Below, in pieces: positions 45,422-58,900 of a stretch of 64,000 bases of DNA. A model generated the notes under the pieces. It had not been told where the DNA came from. It worked only from the letters and a program-made list of their open reading frames with translations, and searched no databases. This DNA comes from Balanoglossus misakiensis (Eukaryota > Hemichordata), in contig CM082586.2 in the NCBI GenBank assembly GCA_040954595.2, forward strand, positions 868,001 through 932,000. The letters run 5' to 3'. Numbering within the stretch: position 1 is the first letter of the stretch; each line of letters begins with the position of its first letter. A program made the translations under genes and the position numbers.

Positions 45422-48400
45422 ATGGCTGCTCAGCAAAGAGTTCAAGCTTACCTGGAAAGGCACAAAATCGGTGCACTGTTTGAGGTAGGTACTTGCACTG
45501 AAGAAGTCGTTGTTGTGTTGTTGATTTCTGTCATCTGATCAGCTACCTTTATTATTAAACTGCAATAATACCAGTCTACCGAAGCGTCAGGACTAAAAGT
45601 ATTGCAGCTAGCCCGCCTTTTGCGGAGCTGCCGGTGCTCAATCAGAATGTCTCGGGGCATGGATGTAGAAGTTTTGACTCGAGACCAGTGCAATCATCTC
45701 CATCTGTTGTGTTTAGGATCTGATGGCCAGGCTGATTCAAAACACGCCAGAGGAACCAGTACAATACTTGATCAAGGTCCTTCAGAGAAAAGATGAAAAA
45801 GGCAAACGACCTTATCAAGAGAACCCTTTAGCCAGTCGATCTCGTCCACCATCTGGGGCTTCCAAGAGGACAGTGGCAGTCAGCAAGAGTTATGAGGATA
45901 TACCACGCTCCAAGACGAGCGGTGATGTCTTGAGGAGAAGTACTGGTGGAGCAGCGCAATGGGCAGCAACAGATCCTGTGAGAGTGAGTAAAGGTGACAG
46001 GGGGTATGAAAAACCCTGGTCCACCAACATGAAAAGAGGCAAACCAGTTCAACAGACCAGCACCACAACCATGGGGAGGGTGACGATTGATGACAGCGAA
46101 AATACAAGACCTGCAGGTAAAAATGATGCAATTGCCTGTATGAGAATAATTCATTTTGTGATATCATGAAGATAACGCAAGTTTTTGTTTTCAGACAGTT
46201 AATCAAATGATGTGTACCTATACAAAGCAGTATTTGATTTGGATATCTGTTCAACAGGTCGCAAAACCAAGAAACCTGAGTGGGACCACCACACCAAATT
46301 ATCAACTCAGAACTTTGATGAGATGTTTGAAATGAATCAACCAACAAAGAAGAGTGGAGGTAATATATACAGCACTTTCATTGAACTCAAAGTGAGGCCA
46401 ATGGGGAAAGTTGACCAATCACATGATCAAGGATGTTTCCCCATTGGCCTCACTTCGAGTTCATATTCATGGTGGCTGCTTGAAGTTTTGGTCACTGAGT
46501 TCATTTTTTTAAACCAGTAAATAACATAGTTTTTTTCCGTTTTTTTTACAGCCTCTAAGTCTGCATGGGGTGCTATTGAACAGGTATATAAGAAAGAATT
46601 GTTCATAAGACTGTCATTTTTACTGAAAAAGCATCCTGAGATGCATACTACCATAGTGCTTAAAGACAGGTGGTGTATAATACACTAAATACTGCAGCCA
46701 TACATACATACTCAAGATACTGTCTCTCAGCAAAGAGTGTATTTTTTTTCCTTCCCAGGACGAAGACTTGCTCTACACCAGCTCTGGCTACAGAGGTGTC
46801 CAGCGCCAGCGTACACAGTTTGAGGATGACCCCCTAGCTGGTGAATTAGTTGTCCCCAAATATCGGTCAAAACAAGATGATGATGAGGGATATAGCACTT
46901 CCAGCAGTGTGTAAGTTGTCCCAGTGAATGCTACGCATAAAAAACTAAAATAAAATCTTCCAGTTTTCTGTCATACAATATTCCTGCTGTTTTTGTTCTG
47001 CAGAGCCAGTCGACACGCCAAGCCAGACAAGAAATCCAAGTCACACAAGAAAGAACTGGAAAAGTACATTAAAACACAGAGTGCCGGTAAAACACAAATA
47101 CCCAGTGGTGATGTCACAGATGATGAGTATGATGATGCTATAGATATGCTGGGTATGTCATCAAATTTTTTTAAAGTGAAAATAGAAAATACTGGGTGTA
47201 GCACACAAGGTCTTTTTTGGCCTGGGAGAAGAATGTGTCATATTTCAGTACTCATTTCAGTAAAATCGAGTCATGCTTATCACCATGCAACTGATTGTGT
47301 TGCAGAAAACCTGGATGATCTTCGCAGTGAAGGTGTCACTCAAGTAAAGTCTTCTGGGAACAGAATCAGTAAGGTAATTCTGTGACGCTGCAGTTATAGT
47401 TATTCTGTGATGCTGTGGTTGTAATTACTCTGTTATGCAGCAATTGTGCACCAGTATTCTGTGATGCAGGGGATGTAAATATCACTTCATTTTTTATCTC
47501 ATTCCCAGTCTTTCCATCGCGGCCAGTCAGAACCTCAGGTGAAAGTCAGTATTTGTGCCAGATGTGCCAAGTAAGTTATCCTTCATCATTGTTGTGTTGT
47601 GTTTCTTGTTCAACACCTAGTTCCTAGTGTTTAACGTGCGTACACCCTGTATGTGTAGAGTCACCATAGTTGTTGTTCGAACTATGAATTTGTCAACACT
47701 GACAGTGTTTTTTTCACATACACTGGCCATTGACAATCATTAACATACTGTAGGAAATAGAATGACCAATCATTTACCCAGTGTATACTCATTTCATTGA
47801 TACTCTGTAGAATCATGGGTGGGCAGCCCAGTGGGGGAGTTCAGAGCGAATATGGCTCAGTGGTCGGATATGGTGAACTACCGGACTATGATGATCGAGG
47901 CAGTGATTACCCATCGGCCAGACCCTTTGGTGCTGTGCTGGACGATGATGAGTTTGAGAGTGTGTCCCAAGTACACAGTCCGGTAAGTTCACAGGAGATT
48001 GGATGGAGAGATTGTCTGACCCCCGACTGACAGGCAAATGATACTTTGATAGATTGGTCAGTAAAACAGACACAGAGAGACTGACAGATTCATGCTGTAT
48101 ATACTTACATGTACATGTGCATAGGAAGGTAAAGAAGCTAATGCAATTTCATCTCTCTTGTTACAGCGTCGTCCAGTGTGGCATGATGACACAGACACCT
48201 GTAAGTATTTGAGTAATTCCTCATTCTTAAAAAAAACTTGTTGCTGGAAAACTTCTGCAAACCAAGAAGCCTGAGTGGGACAACCTGCCAATATCTATCT
48301 GGTAAATCATAGCGATCAAAAGTAGTAAAGTGTGGATGAATATTCAATTTCAGCTACTGTTGGGCCGATGGAAGGTTCACATATGTATCATGCTAGACGA

Positions 48401-49502
48401 TCCACTACTCCTAGGAAAGGAAAGCCAATGTATGGGTAGGTAGCTGTTTGAATAAAATGGACCCTATGTTTCTGCACATCTTGGTTCGAACCTTATTCTC
48501 TTCAAAGCTGTGGCTCAATCCAAGTACACAAAATAGGGGGAAAAGGTTAAAGAATCCTAGAAACTTTACTTCCTGCAAGTCATGAAACTGTGATGCATGC
48601 AGCCAAAGCCAGTCTTAGTAACTTTTTCAGAATATAGTTCCAGTATGCAAAAAATCTAACTATAATTTTTTTGGTTTGACTCTGGTAGTAGGGACTTGAA
48701 AGGCACAGGGTATTTTGCTGAGGATTCTGATGACGCCATGAATGGCAGCAAACCAGTCGGACCTACGTCTGATGTTTTGGAAAGAACTGGACATGGCTGG
48801 ACACCAGAGACTTACAGATCAGACACTGAGGTACGTGGTTTCCATCTTACACTGTTAAACAAGTTGATCTTGAAAATGAAACCCCCCCCCCTCCCAGATT
48901 TCTTCAGATGTGTTACAGCGCCCTCTGGTGCCAATTCCCTTTTCCTTCTGTTCTGGCCGTGGAGAACGCATAACCATGGAAACTTACTCATCAACCTCTT
49001 CATACTGGCTTTGTCTTGATACTTGTAGGAAGATCCTAGATATGTCAGGTCAGATAGAGTGTTACATGAGAAAGGTAGATCTTGGCAGACACCAGTGTCA
49101 GATGATGACGATGATGATGATGATGATGAGAATATAAACTTGGATGCCAGACGAGGTAAAAAATTGACAGAATTATGATGCAGTACTGAGTAGAGCAAAC
49201 ATTAAAGGCTTTGGCACGTCTGGGTTTAATGCTTGCTGCTGTTTGGTATTAATTACATTTTCTTGTGGTTGCATGTGCATGCATATTTTAGGGATAGGTG
49301 TAGTTTGAGCTCTGGCAATCATTGGTGACTAGTATAGGCTTTTCTTCTTCCTTCATGGCTACAACGGGACAAAACTGTTTCTTCCATATATGGGCATATT
49401 TAAATTAGAGGTGATTGTATTAAAGCATGCTACGTAATGTTTTGATTGACAGGTGGGCGGTCAGGACACTTCCAAGAAGATCCTAGTGGAAGAAAGTGGT
49501 AG
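45422..49502 (+). CDS. C8orf34: C8orf34 (VEST1) ortholog, RIIa-domain protein
   Basis: Fourteen exons: 45422-45484, 45717-46116, 46258-46359, 46552-46583, 46759-46910, 47004-47152, 47306-47373, 47509-47570, 47811-47982, 48167-48200, 48354-48435, 48689-48830, 49029-49155 and 49453-49502. All phases agree, giving about 544 residues, close to the length I recall for human C8orf34. Residues 1-50 (QRVQAYLERHKIGALFEDLM ... EEPVQYLIKVLQ) form a RIIa-type dimerisation/docking helix pair as in PKA regulatory subunits. Also conserved are AQWAA, RGYEKPW and the PEWDHHTK ... FDEMFEMNQ segment, which match vertebrate C8orf34. The rest is mostly charged and disordered, with a CARCAK pair of cysteines and an Asp run (49104-49130). 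Its cellular role is poorly known. It is a single-copy neighbour of the array and useful as a synteny anchor. Confidence 0.87.
46383..46462 (+). mobile_element. foldback (MITE-like) element in C8orf34 intron
   Basis: Two 27-base arms (46383-46409 and 46436-46462) are inverted repeats with one mismatch, starting GAACTC and ending GGGGAAA, around a 26-base spacer. A decayed relative lies at 39625-39735. It has no coding capacity, so it fits a small non-autonomous foldback element. Confidence 0.65.
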
Positions 49503-52435
49503 CGAGTTTTGAGGCTGGTTTATTTTGCCAGGTATGTTTGTGTAATACTATGTCATGTCATTTGCAGTGGTAGAACTTGGATACTGAAATTTATTTTGAG
49601 ACTTTGACATCTGTTGTTATAGTAAGGAAACTTTTAATAGACACCACTTTCTTTTGTTGATAAATTACAATAAATTACAATAAAAAATGTCAACATGCAA
49701 TGTTTGAAAGTTTTTTTTATGTTGTGCTCAATGACCTGGCCAAGTACAGTGGCCAACTGACTGTATATAAGTATCGAAGTTTCTATATGATCTGTGTAAT
49801 TTATTGTTTGTTTTGGCAGATAAGTCAGTATGACCACCAGTAAAGAAATATAGTGTGTGTGCAAGTTTGCATGGAGACTTATCCGGTGGACCTACTGAGC
49901 GCAAGTCCTCCAGGAACCAAGTTACTTACAGTGAAGTTTTTTCTCACTCTGGTGATTTTCTAAATTACAAATGATTCTGTTGTTACTTAATCTCTCCATC
50001 TGATTTTTATTTTAATATAATGTACGGAAAACAAGTGGATTTTTCATTTGAAGTTTTAACATAATTTCACTTAGATTGCACACTTTATAGAGATTTAGTT
50101 TTTGAAATATTTAAACACATTGTGATGTTGTGGAAAGATTAACCCTTTCACCCCCATTTTCCGGTAGAGAGGTCCAGAACTACCATTAGGACAGTGGGGT
50201 TGGACCAAACTGTGGTGGTGAAAAGGTTAATTTGAAAACAATTTTTTTTGTTTATATCACTGGCATTTACAGTAACTGCAGAGCAAGAATTTGCTATGAT
50301 TGTGGTCTCAAATGTATACACCAGCAAAGGCCAGGGTTGAGAATGCCAACTGGTCATGACTGAATAAGGCAAATGTCATGGTTGAGAAGGGCAGTGGTTT
50401 AAGTTGAAAAGTCAAAGGTCAATGTTAACAATTGCATAACCTTGATCTGTGTAATTCAACTTTGTGTCATTATATCAAATGGCTAAGCTGTTTTGCATCT
50501 TGAAATATGTATCACAAATCATTATGAAAACCTTGCTATATTAAAAGTATTCAAATAATATCAAACATACTATCTTCTGACTTTCCTAGACTACATACAT
50601 GTATTTTATACACATATATATTGAAGTTGATTTGATAATGCAGATGCTTAATGATTGTATCAGTATTTGGATATTTTGTTGTCCATTTTTAGCAAAGAAT
50701 ATGTAATTTGTCATGACTGGAAGATTTCAGACCCAGAAAATACTTGAAAGATAATTAAGACAGTCTACTTAGGACTTTATTCGAACTTACACCTGAAATG
50801 ATATGTTCCACATGATTGATTCAGAAAACCTTATGATGTAATTCACTACAAATTTGAAATAAAAAATCGTGATTAATAATGAAAATAAAGTGTTGTGCGT
50901 TGTACATGTGTATGGCAATTGGACTGTAAGAAACCAAGTCAGAAACATGTTAGCTCATATATTGAGTTTCACAAATGTGTTCAACATTGAGAAAGTTGTC
51001 CTGGGGAAATTACAGGGCTTTAGATAACTGCTTTTGTAAGCTGTACAATACAACAGTAATACAGGAAGTCTTGTAAGTGTTGTTTGACGGGAGAGCTGTC
51101 CAGGTGTTTGATCCCAAATGCCGTTGGTGCAACAACTATGTTCCAATAAGGTGTTCACAATGGCTGCAATCATGGTATTAGATGTCGTGTAAGACACATC
51201 TCAGGGGCAGATCAAACACCTGTGTTATTGTCGCTGGAAAGCACGATTTGTTCACTTCCTGTTCTGCTTATGGGGTTTTTGATCCCATGCAGTAATCACA
51301 CCTTCTGTGATACTCACATTCCCAGGCTAGTTAAGTGTGCTTGCCAGCTAGACTGCCACTGGGAATTTGGCCAAAAAAAAAATGTCCGGAGATTAAAAGA
51401 GATCCTGTGTTCTTTGAATTAGCTACATATCCGTGCCTTTCCGTTATTTGGCAGTGTGTGAAATGTAAGTAATGGATTTAGAATGCCGACCTGTGTGGCA
51501 TATAAAGTGCTGGAGTTAATACATCAGGCTGAGAAAATACATCCTTACTCATGGGAACACCATAAAGTTGGAGAACCCTGGCTTTCCGGATAAGCTTATG
51601 TGGTATAACAGGCAAATGGGTTTCTGCTGATTATCAATGGTGTGCCAGGACTGTTGCTATGGTTACACAGTCATTCTGTAGCATATATAAAAACCTTTGG
51701 TCATGATAGTCTGCAGAGCATGTTTTAACCAAGAAGTCTTTCGTGTAAAGTCGATTGAATAATCTTCAGCATCTCGCAGTCCATTCCCAAACGAACAGTG
51801 AGATAAGAATCAGTATCAAAATATGAACTGGTTTATTTTTAGGGGCGTTCATGCACTTTTTGACGCCGCTCCAAGAGCAACATGTCTTTGAAACTAGCCG
51901 CGAGCGTGTTCTTCTTCTAATTGCAGGGTGGCCGTGGAAGTATGCAGTTAAAATTAAAGAATATGACGTATACATTTAAGAATAGAGAGAAGGAATAGAA
52001 TAGAGAATAGAAAGATAACTCCGTCACATGCGCAGTAAGCCCGTGACGCGGGTTCGACTTCCCCCGTTTCCTTGGAAACGGTAAACGACCGTGGGATTGA
52101 GATGTTACGTTTCCTAACTACAGTGTATGCCACTAGCTTAGGAGGGGAGGTCAACAAGTACTAAGTAATTCGCCTGCGCGAAGCATCGATTTCTCGGTCA
52201 ATTAATCTCCTGTGTCTTCCTAAGTTTGGAATTTTAATGAATCGTTTGATAATTTTGATGTCCTTTGATGTTTGATAATTTTGTTGTTCTGTTCATGGAA
52301 AACTAGAATCTTTTTCGTGTGTCACCGTTGGGGAAATACAACACGGCCCTACCCACAGGAAGAATAGTTGTGCTTTTAGCCTAAAACCACATAATTTGCA
52401 TAATATGGAATTTCTCTTTCCCACGCTACCATCCG
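49503..52435. other. 3' flank of C8orf34 and intergenic sequence
   Basis: Two AATAAA signals at 49669-49684 could end the C8orf34 transcript; more AATAAA lie near 50858-50885. No further coding exon or RNA gene is seen. Confidence 0.5.
49669..49684 (+). terminator. likely polyadenylation signals of C8orf34
   Basis: AATAAA occurs at 49669-49674 and again at 49679-49684, about 170 bases after the stop codon. Confidence 0.45.
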
Positions 52436-52900
52436 ACGCTTACTCGAAGACTTCGAATATTCGCGCGTTATCGACGTCCCTGGTTAGTTATTGAAGCTGA
52501 GTCGGTGGTACATCGAGACGTGTGTGAAGTTTTATTTGACTGGAATCATAGTTTACGTAAGTACATGACCCATTAATAGATTACACCGCCAAGAAAGCCC
52601 GCCTCGAGTTTTAGTCACACGTTACGTGTCTGATCTGGCGGCGTCTTCGTTTCAACTTCAATTCCAGATCACAAGTCTCCGGGACGTCAGAGAAACAAGT
52701 TGTAGGTTTTTATATACTGCGATATCAAGGTAAGTTTCAAGTTGATAACTGGAGTAGAAGTGACCGATGTGGTCTGCAAGCTAACCGGAAGCGAGCCACA
52801 TACGTCCAGCGTCTCCAGCCCAACTTGACGACGCGTCGGCGATCGCGCTTTGATCGCGTTTCTTTGACCCTCTTTTGCATGTAATGGGTCTATTTTGTCA
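52436..52900 (+). promoter_or_regulatory. CpG-rich, promoter-like region
   Basis: CpG dinucleotides are dense here compared with the rest of the window (for example TATTCGCGCGTTATCGACGT near 52460 and ACGACGCGTCGGCGATCGCG near 52830). A good splice donor, CAAG|GTAAGTTT, lies at about 52730. A 5' untranslated exon ending there, for a gene continuing to the right, is possible. The strand is inferred from that donor. Confidence 0.3.
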
Positions 52901-55900
52901 CAATAGTAATAAGTCTTTGAGCAAACACTGAAATTTTGTAGATCTTCACAACTGTTCCACTGTAACTTTTACGGTCGGTCCCAAGGTCTCCGGCGGCCAT
53001 CGTGAGCGAAATGGAAGACGCTATACGCGCGCGGACGCACGATCACTGTTTTATTCAGATTCCCACAGGAAAAGGTGGCGTCTAATTGTGCAAACAATGA
53101 TTTCCTCCATAGAGTTATATAAATCATCAATGTGCAGAGATGCCATCTTGTTCTGGAGAATATTACACCATAAAACTTTATGCTGTTCCGAAGTAGAGCG
53201 TCATACAAGTGGACAGAGTCTGTTGCCATGGTTACAAATGTTAATGTTATTAAAGTGAAGGGACATCTAGCTGTAACTTTTGGCTTTCTTTCTAGTATTT
53301 TTTTTCTGTGTATGTAATGCAATTTCTTCTTCTACTCAAAACATCATGCTAATATACCCAGTACCCCACTTGTTGTGTTGACAAGCTAGTGTTGGGCATT
53401 TATCATGTCTCAGGAATATAAAAATGAAACTGCAGTTATTATATAGATCTACTTGAAAATAAGTTACTAATGCTCTGTCATTGGAACAAGGGGGTATTCC
53501 ACTATACATTTGTTCTGTTTGCTTTGCTTGCAAATAGTTTACAAGTTTTCTTAACCCAGGCTTCTGACACCGTAATTTACAATTGACTGCTTCACCCTGT
53601 CAGTACAAAATATAGCTGGGTGATACGGTGCAGGTGTTTGGCATCAGTTGTAAATTGTGGACCATAGTGGCACCATCCCCTTGATGACATCAATTAACCC
53701 GTGTGAAAACCTTTCATCCCATTTCACTGGAAGTAACAGCACATTGCTATATTATGTAAATAATTACTTTCTGGTGTAACCATGCTTTGAGGGGTGATGT
53801 GGGGGTTCATTAGCTGAGAAGCAGTGTTTCTCCACAGACTGAAGATGAAGATCCAATGAATCATGAGCCAACCCTGATCTGTCCAGTGATGGCGCTGTAT
53901 GCTACAAACACCCTAGTTGGACAGACTGTTGTGTTAGAGCTTCTAGACATTAAAACCTACAACAACACAACAGTATCATATAACAGAATTGTCACAGAAG
54001 TCATGTCACACTTTTTGTGATTTATTAATTTGTAAAGACAAACTGTCTGAAATTGCTTGCTTTGAGAATTCTGATTTACAGCACATGGCTGTTGTTTAAT
54101 AACATTGTTTATTTTGAGTGTTTTTCATTCTGCAAAGTTGTTCACCAGTTGCAACATATACAAGTATAATATGTCATGATCTGTCAAATTGTGTGTTAAA
54201 GTGGAGGGGAAAAGAAGATGATGATTCTTTCTGAAAGTAAGACTTAAGAAAGAAAGTGTCACATACCAGGCTGCAACTTTTTGGCAGGACAGAAAACTTC
54301 TGAAAGTTGGCAGCCCTTGTGTCTGGTGCGTGATCTGGACCAATTTCAAACATGTCAAACACTGGTCAGTTGTGATCAACTCTTAAGTGGTTCCAAGCGC
54401 CACAAGAACCATTTGTATATGCATACCTCCTTCCAGGCCATTTCAATACTTCCTGAAATCACGGAGGCAGGAAACTAACTTTACTGGTTCCCATTACTTG
54501 AATAAAGAAAACATCCTGAGATATGGAGAATATGGTCTGGCAATGCTGCATGTACAACATGTATGTATTCAATGCCGGGGATGTGAGATTTGTGTTAATT
54601 TCCTGTGTGTGGACTGTGCCATTAGTGTTGAGCTATGACAAGCAGCTGTGGCAAATCTATCTCTGGATGATCCAATGTTGATGGGGGAAGGGAGGGGGAG
54701 GTACATGTACATGCCAGCAAAGTCCCTTGCCTTGGCATGTACATTGCTAGCTATATAAGTGCCAACCCAGTGCCAACCTTGGCCAATACAGTGTTAGCTG
54801 CATGCTAGCCCTGGTTCATACAGTACTGAGTGCCACTACATACGTGCTTTAGATGAAATTTTTATTTTAACGTGTACGTTATTGTGGTTTGACCTTGACA
54901 TTGATTGAAAGTTCAAACAGTCAATGACAGTGGTCTCTGCGAACTGATCACAAACTACACCATCACAAAATGGTTTGTTTAGATTTTCTGTACTTTACAG
55001 GTCTTGTCACATCTTCAAATCAAGAAATAGCTTGACCTCAGTGTTAAGGTCATTCTTTGCTTTATTGACAGGAAGTCCTGGGGTTTTCGTTATCAATTCT
55101 CAAATTGGTTGTAATTCAGCTGCCATCCTTTGTGGATTCACAAATCTTTCCTCAACTGCCTTGTTGTGGTAAAGCTGACCCACTATCTTACTGGCGAAAA
55201 TAAATAAGCGTCACTTCACCAACTAGTTTGCAGTTGTACATGTTGTATGAATGGGGGCCGTCTATCCCAATGGAATTAGTTCTGATTGTGCATGTGATTT
55301 CCATGACATGGATGACCTTGCGATTGAAAATAAATGTCCTTCAGTCCCAGGGTTGTCTAATCAAAAAGATGTTGAAAGTAGTAGTTCTAAGACTTCAGAG
55401 TTTGTAGATCGTTGAGATACATTTGCAAAATGTAATTGACTTGTACCATGTTCATTATAAAGTTGGGATGTGAGTCAGTGTTGGCATGTACATTTCCAAT
55501 GTTTGCTTTCATGATCCTTTACATACCAACGACAGTCAAATTCACAGACCAGGTGACAGGGCTCTGGCCACCGTGGTTGCCCAGAACCAAGAGCATGTCA
55601 AATCACAATATTTAGAAATGGCCACACTGCTAGGGACAAACTCAATCCATTTCATTTGCCGTGACTTGAAAAAACATCCGTTCACTTTTTGCAGAAAAAG
55701 AGGAGAATGAGTCTTTTTGGCCGGCAAACAATGCAGGCAGTGTTTTGAAATCTGGAAGGAATTCACGCAGAGGTCAGTCCTGTAGGCAACTGTTGATCCT
55801 GTCAGAAAAAAGTCTAAGGTGTGAAAAATAGCCACAGGGCATCAGAGAGAGTTATCAGTTAACTACGTTGAGGTATTCACGTTTGAAGTGACAAGCAAGT

Positions 55901-58900
55901 AAAAGAACGAAAGTTATTCTTGTAAGTTGTTCCTTGTTGAAGGAAAGTAATAGGTTGTATTGGTGTTTGATGTGTACCGGCATGTGTAGAGCTGTGTTAT
56001 AAAGTGCGTCAAGTGCAATGGACCAATTAAAGGTGGATTTTCCCAATTGTCGTGAAGTGTGCTTGCTGGATGGAAATGAGATTCGGGAGATGGGGAGGGA
56101 GAAGATGGGCAGATGGATAGACGGATGTACTGTTGGATGCATGGGGTAGATGCGGACAGACAGATGGTTAGACAGATGAATGAAATTGGTGGTTGATTGA
56201 TAGTTGTACTGTCCACTCACAAGACCCCCATACACCCAGACCATCCAGCCAAATAATGTCTCCACACATCTATCTGTGGTCAAGGCTTCAACGCCAACAT
56301 GTGGACACTAGGGCACGGCAAACCAGAACAATCAGTAAAAGAATAGAGACCTCTTAACACTACATAAATCTCATAATCACATGTATAAGGTACACTAAGA
56401 CATACAAAAACCCTTTGATCGACAAACTATGCATGTATCGTCACCTAGGAGAAGGGAATTGTATAGGGGATGTTCACTGTATGAACAAACAAGGTATTGT
56501 TCAGAACACAGAATGATAAAGTTCTTGTAAAGATGTGTATGCACTTTATTGCTGAACGGGACTGGCGAAGTGCTTACAGAGTGGTTCAGGTAATTTCAAG
56601 TTATGCCACTGGGCTAATTGGTAACATTTGAACATATTGTTATCTGTACATGTATGTGTCTGTATGTGAATGTTGGTCCTTCAGTGTTGGGAAATATTGT
56701 ACAGATACGTACCAGCATGGCTGGATATATGTGACCCTTTGAGCTCATTGACCAATCGACCAAGCAACAGATAGTACGTATAATGTAACTAAAAGTGAGT
56801 GCTAAATTGAACCATATACGCTCGCTCTGAATGGCCAGTTTTATTTTCACTGGGTTAAAGGACCTTGCCTGCCCCAGACACCAAGACTCCTGCGTGTTAA
56901 ACTTCTCATAATCGCTGCAGTGATTGAGTTGACATACTGCTACACTTTCACTGGGGCTCTAGTCAACCGGGGTCACTCGGACGTTTGGGTTCAATACCGT
57001 GGGTCAGTGGCCATTGTGGCCACTCAATACTGAAGGGTCAGTCAGCATTGGTGTTAGTGCCAACCCAGGGTGAGTAATATTTAACACTGTTCGAGCAACC
57101 TGCAACAAATAGTGTCTCTGATTTTGGTGCGTCTGGCGGGTCTTGGAGTCTCTCGTCTTGGTTGGAAGTTGTACTGTTTGTTGTACGTTCGGAAGTGAAC
57201 TTTTGGTTCACTCTTTGGTTCAAGTATTTAACTTGATTATAGAGTGGAGGAGGAAATTATTCTGTTGAAGGACATATCTTATTTCTCAGTACATAACAAG
57301 ACAGTATCGTATATATCAAGTGATATGAAGAATCTACTTTTAATCACATATGCTGAATAGTATCATACATGTATCTATCAATGACCCACAGCATTGTGGG
57401 TAATTTCACATGTTTAGTACAGCCTTCCAATACTGAAATCACATGGAACAAAAGTTATCCAAAAGTCGTCACAGGAAGCAACTTTAACAATGTAACAATT
57501 TCCGGAAATAATAACGTTCAGTTCCAATTTTCTGGCGACAATTTCCTCCCTCTGTTATTAAATGCTTTACAGAATCTCTGATGGATGACTTTAGACCACA
57601 CCGATAGTATAGTGCAAGTCTGCAGAGTAATGGTCGAGGTGTGTTTAAAGCAATTAAGGGAAAAGCAAGACCACATTGCTGCAGCTATTCATTGCCTTCA
57701 ATCCCATTGAAAACTGCCTTTTGTTTATGAAGATTGAAAAGAAGTATGCGTATCAAAAAACCACTTGTTCTGGTTGTAATCCCGTTTCAGGAGTCAGTGG
57801 ATTTCTAGGGGAATGGGATATGCGGCAGGGATGTAGATGTTGGTCAGTGGGAAATAAAGACAGTAGGTTGTCTGTAGTTCAGAAGTTTGCCAGTGAAACT
57901 ACTTTAGATTATGTTATGCCAGTCTTTTGCTGTGTACAAGATCATTGATTCTCTCTCTTGTATCTGTCAGGGTAATTTTCTAGTAACAAATACATGTATC
58001 GGAAACATTTGCAAGTTACCAAGCTAGAATGCTATGCCATGTGAAAATAGTTCAAAACATAGCTATATATAGATCCGCACACACAGTAAAGTGTACAACA
58101 TCTGAATTAGGGCTTAAACCTTGAGGAGGAACCTTTTCCTTCTCAACAACAAATATTTCATAAACCTTTGAGAAAATCAATCTGAATAGATGACTAGCCC
58201 ATTTGGTTGCTATGGCTGGAAATGAATCCACTCTATAGACCAATCTTGCATGATATTCCTAGAATGAATTTTACTGAGAGATACTCCTGGATCACGTCTG
58301 AGTACTTCATTGCACAGGATAATTTTAATAGTGCATCGATATGATCCTTCTCTCATAAAAATATCATTTTCAAAATTATCTACGAGATGATGACATTGAC
58401 AAGTTGGTACTGACGATCAGTAATACCCCCTTTTCAAGCCAATTTCAGGGTCCAGGATGTAAACATGGCCTCACTATTCATCGCACTAGAAGGTTAAATG
58501 TAAGTGTTGTAGCCCTTAGGCTGTCTGTTAATTAGCTCGAGGGCCCTGAGGAATAACTTGCAAAGGTGTACTGTGATCCCAGTTCCTGGTATACAATGTT
58601 TGTGATGTAATCTAATCCACTAATGTATAATGTTCCCTGTTCGTAGCGACGTGCACCGTCTGTGGCATGTGTTTACTGGGGAGTTAAAAACGTGTAAGTT
58701 GGATGTACCAGGTACATTTGGTTCGAAATGTGTACAATTGAAGTGTGATTTAACATGAAACGAGACAAAATGATATTTCCTCGAAGTCCAGGTTCCATGA
58801 ACACGTATACCCTGAAAATACTTTGTATTCAGCTCCTCAGCAATTTCGTCAGTGTACTTTGTATCATTGGATACCAAGGACCTATACATAAGGATTACCC

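Noticed and set aside
52000-52090. tRNA-like T arm (GGGTTCGACT)
   Set aside because: No matching acceptor, D arm or anticodon stem can be built around it.
56940-57010. Pol III B-box-like GGTTCAATACC
   Set aside because: No A box or tRNA fold upstream, so neither a tRNA nor a clear tRNA-derived SINE.
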